Assembly (NCBI GenBank): GCA_000711775.1
Contig: ARYC01016931.1
Location: 1-64,000 of the forward strand
DNA from: Oxytricha trifallax
Lineage: Eukaryota > Ciliophora > Spirotrichea > Sporadotrichida > Oxytrichidae
Reading direction: 5' to 3'
Length of the DNA: 64,000 bases
Below the pieces are notes generated by a model, which had not been told where the DNA came from, made no database searches, and worked only from the letters and a program-made list of their open reading frames with translations. This document shows positions 40,163-49,345 of this stretch, one piece after another. The translations under genes were made by a program, and so were the position numbers. Positions within the stretch are counted from its first letter, which is position 1, and each line of letters opens with the position of its first letter.

Positions 40163-40897
40163 TTACTTAATATTAAAGTAACAATACAATGATCAAGATG
40201 CTATTTATGAAATCTAAAAATATATTCAAAATAAAATATATACTATGTTACAATTATAGAGACTTATTGTTAGTTGAAAGTTAAAGAGATTAGAAATTTA
40301 AAGTTAATTGGTTCAAATCACACAGTTAGTTATATTTTATAATTAAAAGATAAGAAATATTTTATGTATTTGGCTAAATCAATCATCAGGTTTAAGAACT
40401 TTTAAAAGTTTTCAATTCTTAAAGCCTGATATAGTTCATTGAAGGTTAGTTTTCTTGTTCTTCCATTTTTATTGTTTTTAAATTTTAATTTAATTTCTTA
40501 TTTATTTTTCTATATATTAAAAATATTTTGATCATTTTCTAGCGGGACAATAATTTCAATAAGTGTCCGTCGACAATTTTTTCTGATAATTTTCAGGTAA
40601 TTTTTAGCCATGTATTTTGAAAAATTCTTAATTAACTTCCAATAATTTTTGATAGTTTAGGTATATTCTTAGAGGATTCAGATAAATATTCTTTTTTTTC
40701 GAAAAAAAAATTTTCCCTAAAAAAATCAACTAAGGATCCCAAAAAAAGCAAAAAAAATATTAGTGATAAATCCTTGTGGAACTATGATAATCAAAATGGA
40801 TTTTTGAGATTCCTTAATTAAGGCAAGCAGAGATAAAAAATGTGATTAAAAAAAAAGTTTTTTAAAAAAAAAGTTAATTAAAAACCGGACAGAGAAT
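40163..40897. other. AT-rich spacer with a small hairpin
   Basis: No gene recognised. An imperfect inverted repeat ATCAGGTTTAAGAACTTTT / AAAAGTTTTCAATTCTTAAAGCCTGAT lies at about 40386-40431. The last three bases (AAT, 40895-40897) are the left target duplication of the TBE. Confidence 0.5.
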
Positions 40898-41017
40898 CAA
40901 AACCCCAAAACCCTTTCAGTAGTTTGATTGAGTTTTTGATTTATAAAAGTAGACTATTAGTGCATACTTTATTAGGGTTTTAATAGGGTTTATGTAGGGG
41001 TTTAATGTTTAAATATT
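40898..41017 (+). repeat. TBE left terminal inverted repeat
   Basis: Begins CAAAACCCCAAAACCC and runs through AATGTTTAAATATT. It matches the right repeat (44925-45043) over about 120 bp with few differences. Confidence 0.92.
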
Positions 41018-41035
41018 AGTAATTTAAGTGAGTAT

Positions 41036-42085
41036 ATGCGAGGTTTGGGGTCAGTTTATGACAGTGAGTATATAGATTTATTGTTTAAGTTGCGTTATGG
41101 ATGTGATGAATATAATGATCAACTCAAGCCTATCCTAAATTACACGTCTATAGCAAGGCTACTCCATAAATCTCCTGCTACTGTTAGGTCTCACTGTCTA
41201 TTAGCATTGAATTTAAAGAGATAGTATCTTAATTCTAAGCCTAAAAGATCTCTAAAGTTTTTAGCAGCATCATATCGATTATCTTATTAATGATAAGACT
41301 CTTAAATACTGGGCTCACTTCTCTCTCGCCTAAAGTACTGTGATGTTTCATCGCCAATTTCCTGAGCTTCATATCTCTGCATAATCTATAGCGAACATTT
41401 ATAAAAAGAATGGAATATCTTACAAGACAGTCAATCGCATTAAGAGAGTGATTGACTTTAATGTTCCATTTTATAAGGATAATTTAAATTATATATTCGA
41501 TTAAATGCAGAGGTCTTAAGAGCATAATATAAAGTTCATACACGCTGATGAAGCTGTATTTACATTTAATACCTTCATTTCTAGGTCTTGGTATAAGAGG
41601 TACAGCAACATTGAAGTATATGATTAAAAGGTTAAGGTTTAAACTCATGCAATACTTGGTGGAATAAGCGAAGATAATGGCCTCGAGACTTATGTTATCC
41701 ACCCTCGCTCAATAAAGACCGAATAATACATTAAGTTCTTGCAATAACTCAGAGATAAGTACGCCGACTAAGAGATTATTCTGTTTGTAGATAACTTATC
41801 TGTCCATAAAACTAAAGACACAAGAAGGGAATACGAAAGGCTAAACATAACACCAGTATTTAATGTTCCCTACAGTCTTCAGTTCAATGGAATTGAATTA
41901 TATGGGGTTATTGAAAGGCTACTACAAGAAACTTCTACTCTATCACTTTGATGCACGACTTGAAGATAGATACAGTAGATTTTATTAAGAGTGCTGCTAA
42001 AAGAGTCAGCGATGATAAAGCTAAAGTATGCGCAAGAGAAGGGAGATTTTGTGTATATAAATAAGTTTTAGATTTAAACGAATGA
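41036..42085 (+). pseudogene. TBE transposase, DD34E, ~42 kDa class
   Basis: Cuts and pastes the element; IS630/Tc1/mariner superfamily. From ATG at 41036 (MRGLGSVYDSEYIDLL) to TGA at 42083 the span is 350 codons, the size of the 42-kDa TBE transposase. The N-terminus has an HTH-like stretch (TSIARLLHKSPATVRSH). The catalytic triad is intact: Asp at 41547 in FIHADEAVF, Asp at 41790 in LFVDNLSVHK, and Glu at 41895 in FNGIELYG. The last two are separated by 34 residues, hence DD34E. The C-terminus ends VYKQVLDLNE. Two frameshifts interrupt it, one near 41265-41272 before HIDYLINDKTL and one near 41925 after the Glu block. In-frame TAA and TAG are frequent and must be Gln. It lies just inside the left terminal repeat. 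Confidence 0.9.
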
Positions 42086-42091
42086 ATAAGT

Positions 42092-42878
42092 TCACATATC
42101 AAATTTGCCCGTAAAGGGATTTGGCTTCTCTTTCTTTTCTTCCTCTTAAGGCTTGCTTGGGCCCATGTTTCTTCTCTTAGTGGCAGCTCCTGCGTCTATG
42201 CTCATCTCGTCTGGTTTTTAGAAATCTTTGTAGAGTCTCTTACTCAATTCATGCTTTACCTGTGATTTTCTATCTCTGTTTAATTTGCTACGCTCTTTCA
42301 TCAAGTATATAGCAGTACCAGATTTTTCTATAAAGTTAGAAGACTAAGCTTACTTGAGATGAAAGAATGCTTCTACAGTTCCTAGAGCAAGATGTCGCTG
42401 ATTTTAATACCTTCCTTCACTTTTTCTTCAGGAGAGATGCTGTAGCGTTTCTTATGAGCATCTTAAATAACTTCATTTAAGTACTCAGGTTTCAGAGTTG
42501 CAAGAACACCAAAGAAGAAGTTTCTCTCTGGCAACTTATTAGAGAGCTGTAGCTTTGATGGAAGGTAGAGCTACGTCCGGATCACTCATAGCATCGTCAT
42601 ATAGGTTTATCACTGATATTACAGGGTAGTTAGGTATCTATCATCCTAATTTCATTAGACTTAAAAGCTTTTTTCTCTTCACTAAGTAAGGCTTTTAAGA
42701 ATGAGATTTTAGTTCCCTCCTAAGTCGGCAAGAACAATCCAACTATAATGGATTTATTAATCTTACTTAAGAACTTACCTTGCTATACCAAATATCTATA
42801 GAGGTCCTCTATACTTCGAAATTTTCCTATTAAATCTTGAGATTAAATTCTCTTCATTGCATCATTCATAGACTCCAT
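42092..42878 (-). pseudogene. TBE middle ORF (22-kDa class), function unknown
   Basis: Reverse-strand gene between the two plus-strand TBE genes, ending 7 bp from the transposase stop. From an ATG at 42878 (MESMNDAMKRIQSQDLIG) the frame shifts near the ISDKPI block, again before KLPERNFFFGVLATLKPEY, and once more before KERSKLNRDRKSQ. The C-terminus is rich in charged residues and ends NPFTGKFDM (TGA at 42092-42094). The span (about 262 codons) is larger than expected for 22 kDa, so the true start may lie further in, for example near MSDPDVALPSIKA. No known domain is visible. It is assigned by position, orientation and presence in the older TBE at 17815. Confidence 0.7.
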
Positions 42879-43443
42879 CTAGCTTCCTCTTTCTAGAAAT
42901 GTTAATGAAATTTAAAATTATGGATATCCATTCTAAGTTTATTAAAATCTTACTACTAAATAGGGAGGACCTACTGAAGGTCAACCTTGAAAAGATATGC
43001 GGAGAAGCATTGAAAAACTTGCTCCAAGTTTCACAGATTAATTTCCATTTTTATCAATCTATCTCCATTAAAATTGTTCCTAATAATGTTTAATTATTTT
43101 AGGAGGTCCTTCAAATTAAGTTCAAACTTTATTAGGAGTTAGATATAAGGTTAAAACTTAATTAGGAGCATATTAAATTTATAAATGTTTAATAACTTTA
43201 CCTCCAAATTAAGTTCAAACTTGATTTGGAGGACCTCCTTGAGAAACAAAACTTCATTAGGAGTATTTTAATTTACTAAAACGAATAAAATTCTTATAAA
43301 ATATGTCAACTTACAGCCTTCTATAGTTATTTAATTTTCTTACCTCTCAACAAAGAATTTACCAGAGTGTTTTATACTCTACTTTTATAGTATACCTAGG
43401 GAGATTCTATCATTATTATAATAAAATATATCAGCAAACTAAA
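42879..43443. promoter_or_regulatory. TBE divergent intergenic region with hairpin and direct repeats
   Basis: This is the space between the divergent starts of the middle ORF and the zinc-finger/kinase ORF, so promoters for both probably lie here. AGGAGGTCC (43101-43109) and GGACCTCCT (43231-43239) can pair as a hairpin. AAATTAAGTTCAAACTT occurs twice as a direct repeat (43113 and 43206). A chance 64-codon frame at 42899-43093 is not considered a gene. Confidence 0.35.
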
Positions 43444-44862
43444 ATGAGCACTAACCTTTTAAGAAGAGCGGTATTACTTGGATCAAGTCAATAAAGTAAT
43501 CATTCCAGCAACCAAGAAAAGTAGAGACCAAAGACGCTTGTACTAATTGGGAGACTACTTATGACTTATGACAACTTTGACCAGTCTAGCTTTGAGATTT
43601 AAATATAAATTAGGCAGGAGGTTATCAAAGAAGCTGTGCAAATTGATGAGGAGGTTAAGCAACCCGCCATAGACCTTTAATATATACCAGCCAAAGTTGA
43701 CTATGAATGCAATAAGTTATCCCTTACAAGCCAACTTTTAAGAAACACTTGAGAGATATACACAACGATATGCCAAGGTTATATCTCAAGCATTGAAAGA
43801 AAGATGGGAAGCATGTCAGTGAGTTCTGTGAGAAGCCATATTCTCAAACTAGAGACCTCAAAGAGCACTTAAAGAAAAAGCTCAATTATAGTTTTGTCTT
43901 TATTCATGAACCTATAGGGAATAGATTCCTCTAAAAGATAAGATCAAGAAACCCTGTTGAGTCTCTTAGAGTTTAAGTCTAGAATTAAGTTAAAATGAAG
44001 AAAGCAGTCAAGAACTTTCCAGTCTCTGAGATCATTAAAATCATGATTAAAATAAAGCCAATAAAGATTCCCATATTAAAAATTATTGACTTAGATTCTT
44101 GCCTAGAAAGCTACATCACTCTTAAAGATAAAATAGAGAAGAGAGTCATTACAGACGACTAATATCCTTAAAAAATATATCCTTTCAATTACTTCCCTGC
44201 TGATGACAAGTTCCAAATGGAATTTGCTAATGAGTATTATGCTCTTTAAAGGCAAAGTTAAATGAGTGCAGGCATATCATCTAGCTTGATGATATTTTAC
44301 TTGGCAAAGATCATGTAGCCTTCAGGCTCCCTTTACTTGAAATGACTTACAGAGAATTCTTATCTGACAATAGATGTCAGAGATAAATTAGCTAGATAGA
44401 ATAGCAGATAGTTGAAGGGATTGAAGAGCTTCACAAGCTAGGTTATGTTCATAGAGACTTAAAGCCAGAGAACATCATGATGAACTTTAAGCCTCTTAGA
44501 GTTATATTATTGACTTCAACAGAGCTCAAAGAGTGCAAACCTCTGCAAAAGAAAATGTATACGGCACTCCTGGATATTTCCCAGAGAGAGAGGATTGGAG
44601 AGATGGAGACACTTAATGGGATACCTGGGCTCTAGCAGTAATAATAATAGAGAGCGACATGCCAAGAAACGATTACTTTAGCTGCAGGAATGAGAGAGAT
44701 TCTAAGCAGAGAATCAAACAATATCTCGATAAAAATAAAATAAATGGAGGTCTCAGAGAACTCCAATACTCAACTATTATCAAGCCAAGCTAAGAGAATA
44801 ACAAACAATAGAAACAATCAAACATCAACTTAGAAAAATAAATTCAGAGAACTGCCACATGA
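43444..44862 (+). pseudogene. TBE zinc-finger/protein-kinase ORF (57-kDa class)
   Basis: From ATG at 43444 (MSTNLLRRAVLLGS) to TGA at 44860 is 473 codons, close to the 57-kDa TBE protein. Two C2H2-like zinc fingers come first: a YECNK...HLRDIH block near 43700-43770 and EFCEKPYSQTRDLKEHLKKK near 43822-43890. A kinase-like domain follows: catalytic loop HRDLKPEN (44450-44473), IDFNRAQ in the place of DFG, GTPGYFPERE in the place of the activation segment/APE, and DTWALAVIIIE in the helix-F region. Frameshifts occur around 43740, 43800-43930 and just after IMMNFKP. The product presumably binds DNA and phosphorylates something during element mobilisation; its real role is unknown to me. DFN instead of DFG may weaken Mg-ATP binding. 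Confidence 0.8.
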
Positions 44863-44924
44863 CTCAAAACTTATGTTTGTGTGAAATATTTTAAAAACTC
44901 GCTTGTTATACTCACTTAAAATAC

Positions 44925-45043
44925 AATATTTAAACATTAAACCCCTACATAAACCCATTAAAACCCTAATAAAGTATGCACTAATAGTCTACTTTTATCA
45001 ATCAAAAACTCAATCAAACTACTGAAAGGGTTTTGGGGTTTTG
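44925..45043 (-). repeat. TBE right terminal inverted repeat
   Basis: Mirror copy of 40898-41017. On the plus strand it ends GGGTTTTGGGGTTTTG, followed by the AAT duplication. Confidence 0.92.
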
Positions 45044-45268
45044 AATATAGCATTTGCCACGAATAGTGTTTTGACTATATTTTTATTTAACTTAAAATTA
45101 ATCATAAATTATATAGAGAGAAATCACAGTCTTCCAGACCTGATATTTCAACTAACGCCTAAAATTTTTTGAAGGTGTTGAAAGTGATGAATGCTTAAAA
45201 TTTAGTTTCTAATTCTAAACTAGCTTTAGTTTAAATTTTTATTTCTCTTATACTTAAAATTGCTCTAC

Positions 45269-45637
45269 AGTTTTTATCATTATTGATAAAATAGATTAAA
45301 ATAGGAAATTTAAGAAATACAATGTGAGTTAAAATATATCATTAATCATACTGCCACCAATTACAAACTTATGTAAATCAAATTTGCTTCACTTTACTTG
45401 GAATTAGATTTGCCTCTCAAAAGGATTTTTGACACCTTTGACACCATGGCCTAATATTACTCCCCGTGTATTATAGTGTGATTTGACACCTTTGACACCC
45501 TATTTTAAGTCAAAAGCCTGATTATAAAAATTAATCATCAAAGATAAATAATAAATTAATTAACTTAAAATTTGACACTTTTGACATGTGTGATAGTATT
45601 CAAGAATATTAGAGATAAAATAAATATATTAAATGGA
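45269..45637 (+). repeat. Left inverted arm of the Rep element
   Basis: Starts AGTTTTTATCATTATTG and ends near GATAAAATAAATATATTAAA. Mirrored by 46245-46613. Confidence 0.9.
45428..45588 (+). promoter_or_regulatory. Candidate replication origin, left arm: paired iterons around TAATATTAC
   Basis: TTTGACACC occurs as perfect tandem pairs at 45428-45436/45437-45445 and 45482-45490/45491-45499. A weaker pair, TTTGACACT/TTTGACATG, is at 45571-45588. TAATATTAC (45452-45460) lies 6 bp after the first pair and 21 bp before the second. Flanking ACACCATGG and CCCCGTGT could form an imperfect stem around it. In CRESS-DNA replicons Rep binds iterons next to a stem-loop and nicks TAATATT/AC; the role here is inferred. 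TAATATTAC alone is weak evidence, because about seven copies are expected by composition in this window. Confidence 0.6.
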
Positions 45638-45639
45638 AA

Positions 45640-46184
45640 AAATTTCACGTGTGGCTTTATTCGGCAGCAGATACCGAAAAATCAACAATAATAGGAATGC
45701 TCCAACAGATCTTTGTTTGTGATGTTCTTTAGGATGCCAATCACACTTTAAGCTCCTAGTTGTACCAATTAAATTCTAGCCATAGGTAGTACTAATGGAC
45801 GAGATGAACGATTAGCACTTCTTTAGATGCGACAGAATTGCGAAGATGAAGATATTACTCGAAGGATAGGGCTACTCCACTGAGGCAAAATACGGAGAGG
45901 TACAATTAGAATATATAGATTCAGCAGTGGTAATTACAACAAATATAATGCCCTTAGAGTAACTGAATAAGATCGATCAGGAGGTATTTTAGTCAAGGTG
46001 CCATCTAATCTCCCTGAGCGAGGTGCAGAGGAAAGCTGAAAAATCTATACCATTCAACTTGTTACAGTTAGCAAAGTACTTCATGACGAGACAAGACGAG
46101 GTTAGAACCATGCTATAGATGTCGTAAGAGGAAGAGATTCAGAATGAAGATAGAGCAAACCAAGAAAACATATAGCCAGAGTGA
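45640..46184 (+). pseudogene. Rep-type superfamily-3 helicase fragment
   Basis: SF3 helicases of Rep proteins unwind DNA during replication of small ssDNA replicons. Read with TAA/TAG as Gln, the first frame contains VWLYSAADTEKSTIIG, a Walker A region in which GKS/T reads EKST (Lys-Ser-Thr at 45679-45687). After a frameshift between about 45760 and 45795 come VVLMDEMND (Walker B, Asp-Glu at 45798-45803), a basic Gly/Ser/Tyr block (LLEGQGYSTEAKYGE) and VVITTNIMP (motif C, Asn at 45942-45944). The frame ends in an acidic, Gln-rich tail with TGA at 46182. No HUH endonuclease motifs (HxH, YxxK) precede it; the reading frame enters the left arm at once. The Gly-to-Glu change, frameshift and missing nuclease make it non-functional alone. 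Parvovirus-type SF3 helicases are an alternative relative. Confidence 0.75.
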
Positions 46185-46244
46185 GAAACTTGATTTTAAA
46201 ACTAAAACTGTTTAAATACTTCATATATGCATTCCATTCTTCAT

Positions 46245-46613
46245 CCATTTTAATATATTTATTTTATCTCTAATATTCTTGAATACTATCACACATGTCA
46301 AAAGTGTCAAATTTTAAGTTAATTAATTTATTATTTATCTTTGATGATTTAATTTTTATAATCAGGCTTTTGACTTAAAATAGGGTGTCAAAGGTGTCAA
46401 ATCACACTATAATACACGGGGAGTAATATTAGGCCATGGTGTCAAAGGTGTCAAAAATCCTTTTGAGAGGCAAATCTAATTCCAAGTAAAGTGAAGCAAT
46501 TTGATTTACATAAGTTTGTAATTGGTGGCAGTATGATTAATGATATATTTTAACTCACATTGTATTTCTTAAATTTCCTATTTTAATCTATTTTATCAAT
46601 AATGATAAAAACT
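46245..46613 (-). repeat. Right inverted arm of the Rep element, with mirrored candidate origin
   Basis: Mirror of the left arm. GTAATATTA at 46423-46431 is the nonanucleotide on the minus strand, flanked by GGTGTCAAAGGTGTCAAA pairs on both sides. Confidence 0.88.
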
Positions 46614-49085
46614 CATACTTTCAACACTCATAAATCATAAATAATAAAGATACTACAAAATTATTAACAAAAAACATGAAAGATATACCACGATAACCAA
46701 TAACTTTTTAAATCAAAACTCAAGGAATTGACATCAAACTCTAATCCAAAGATAAATGAGAAAATATACAAATTCTCCATATTATCGAAATTAGTCAATA
46801 AAATCAATTAAGCAATATAAGAAGAGAAAAAATCAATATCTTAATTATTGAAAGCCAAGCTAGATAGAAATCTAGATGCAGGGGAAGGAAAAGATAGGCT
46901 TAAAAAATCTTTAACTTTTTATTTTTAAAAATATTTAAATATTAATAAATAAATATTAAATTTTAATTTCAGGATCTATTATGATCAATGTATTTATAAT
47001 CAAGCTACAACGTATTATAAAGTTGAAGCTTGACAATAATTTTAAAATGATTAATTGATATTATTAAATAATCTATAATTCCAAATGGAATTTTAATAAA
47101 TCTAAATTGATTTAGAATAATGTTCTATACAATTGAACTATTTTAACTATATTAATAATGATTTAGGAATATATAAAATGCACCATAAAATTCCATATAG
47201 ATTTATGTATAGATCCTTAATGATCTTAAAACTTTATAAGGAAATAACATAAATATCTTAAAGCTTAACTTAATCAGTAATTTATGTTTTATAATCTATA
47301 TTAATATATAATTTAATTATTGTTCAAGCTTCAAACTTTAAAAAGGATGAAGCCAATTTCAACGATTTTAAAGGTTGAAGTTTAAGCAAATGTGTGAAAA
47401 AAATTTAAATAACATTAACTTTAAGAAGTGTTAATAATATCAGTTAATCATGCTAATAATAGTGTGATTGACATGTATAATTATAAATAAATTAAGTACC
47501 TGCCCTTAATAAAGAGATTATTATTATGTAAGAGGACTGGAATCAAGTTGTGGATAAATTACTATAATTAATATTAATTTAGATATAGCTTAATAATTCA
47601 TTTTTGTGTCTACTTTCTGATTAAAATATAATTTAAATTTGAGTATTTCAAAACTCATTTGTTAATATTTCACAATATTTAATCAATTTATCACAAATTA
47701 ATGAAAAAAATAAAATAATATTCTAATTTAAGAAAAAAACTATATTTATTAGATTTTAATTTTACCAATAATCATTTTATTTCATACGTTGTAATGCAAT
47801 CATCATGTAGGTATTAAATAAGCTGCAATCTATTATTTTGAGGATATATTATTCCAATTCAATCATTATTTGTAATTCTTTGATATTTTTTCTTTAAAAA
47901 GTACTCTAAAAATTATCAAAATCAATAGATATTAGAAATCTTTAATCGTTAAAATAAAAATAGTCATTAATCAATAGTTATATCAGTCATCACATCTTAA
48001 TTTTCTTACTAAATTTTGTTACTTTTTATTTAAAAATCATAAAAAATATATTATTCTTGATATTTTACAATCGCAATTCTAATTTTTAAATAAGTATAGA
48101 AAATATTGTAAGACATAATTTATTTTTAAATAAGATTATTGCTTATTATTTATAAATAAATTTTGATTAAATTCTTATTCTAATAATAATTTTGAATTTA
48201 ATATTTATTAACTTTCTAACTACCTTGGCATTATCAACATACATAATTTAAAATTCAATTTCAAATTGAAATAATTTTAAATATTTAATAATATGATTTG
48301 AATATAAATTTTATTTTAAAAATTCCTACATTTTTCAATTATATATCATACAAATGATAAATTACCCTTCACAATATTTAAATTTATATTTAAATTAACA
48401 GTGCCATTTTTGATTAAATACTGTTTTTAATGACATTAACTTAGTGTTTTCTTATTAAAATTTAGAACATTTATTGTCTTCAAATATAAATAAGATATTT
48501 GAGAATATCCAGAGATTAGTAAGCATAAAATATTGGAAAAGTAATTTAAATTTTTAAAAGATAATTCAAAATACAATTAAATTTCTGTAGAAACAGATAA
48601 ACCAAGGAAAATGGTTAAAGAAAGTATCTTGCTATAGTAATGCCAAATAATGATTTGCTTCAAGAATATATGCTGGAATAATTATAAATTTAATTTAAAA
48701 AAAATATTAATTAATATAGAAATAAAATAAAATGTTTTATTAAATTGTGAATGATTCTCAATTTTAAATTATTTTAAACATTATTTATGACAAATAGATT
48801 ATTTAAGAGTTAATTAAGCATAGATTTCAACCCAAACATACCATCACATTTATTTATATCATTTTGCTGATTAAAGTTATATTTTATAATGTTGCTTCAT
48901 TGTGTTTAAATGAGAACTTATGAAATTTTAAAAATAAATATAGCAATATAATAGATAAAAATTCTTATTGAATAAGTATAAAGACTAATATTCTATTAAT
49001 TTTAGAATAATGGCTAAAAATACCATCTTACTTTGATGCTACTGCATACTCTCACTCTCAATCTACGATGCTTATAATTTAAGAT
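46614..49085. other. AT-rich spacer, nothing recognised
   Basis: About 2.5 kb without recognisable genes or structured repeats. Confidence 0.5.
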
Positions 49086-49345
49086 TCACAAATTATTTTA
49101 AACCTTAATTTATATTAATTGGGCTTAGTTAGGTATTTTTTTATAATAGTTTGGATGAAGTTTCATTAAAAGATTATTAGGGTTTCTTTTTGGCTTCCTC
49201 ATATTATTGATAGATTTCATGCATATTCCGAATATAAATTATTCTTCTTGATTCATCGTAAGAAAGTAGAATCTGAGAAATTTTAGCTTGCGATTGATGT
49301 ATAGACTTTAGCAGGCTTTGAAGCCGAAAAAAGGCATAATAATAT
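49086..49345 (-). pseudogene. Protein-like fragment, unknown
   Basis: On the minus strand one frame reads as a helical, charged sequence, FRLQSLLKSIHQSQAKISQI then LLSYDESRRIIYIRNMHEIY, with TAA as Gln. Composition is less AT-rich than the flanks. No family is recognised. It may be part of the retrotransposon to the right or an independent gene relic. Confidence 0.25.

Larger units (their letters stand above)
40898..45043 (+). mobile_element. Telomere-bearing element (TBE-type) transposon, complete but inactivated
   Basis: A 4146-bp element with ~120-bp terminal inverted repeats (40898-41017 and 44925-45043). Each starts CAAAACCCCAAAACCC, i.e. C4A4 telomere-like sequence. It is flanked by AAT on both sides (40895-40897 and 45044-45046), a 3-bp target duplication as known for Oxytricha TBEs. 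Gene order matches that family: transposase (plus), middle ORF (minus) and zinc-finger/kinase ORF (plus). The two terminal repeats differ at only a handful of positions, so the insertion is not very old. Yet all three genes carry frameshifts, either mutations or sequencing errors. TBEs are germline-limited and removed during macronuclear development. Confidence 0.92.
45269..46613 (+). mobile_element. Rep-helicase element with long inverted arms (CRESS-like replicon relic)
   Basis: Two ~370-bp inverted arms (45269 to about 45637 and about 46245 to 46613) enclose about 600 bp of unique sequence that codes for an SF3 helicase fragment. Each arm contains three pairs of a 9-bp repeat, TTTGACACC-like, and one TAATATTAC between two of the pairs. 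The arms are almost identical, with a few single-base differences (for example AAATCAAATTTG against CAATTTGATTT), so the structure is young or kept uniform. It begins 225 bp after the TBE. The combination of Rep helicase, iterons, origin nonanucleotide and terminal inverted repeats suggests a rolling-circle or hairpin-type replicon integrated in the germline genome. Confidence 0.8.

Noticed and set aside
41484..41702. Minus-strand frames here and at 17166-17372
   Set aside because: Both are complements of the TBE transposase core.
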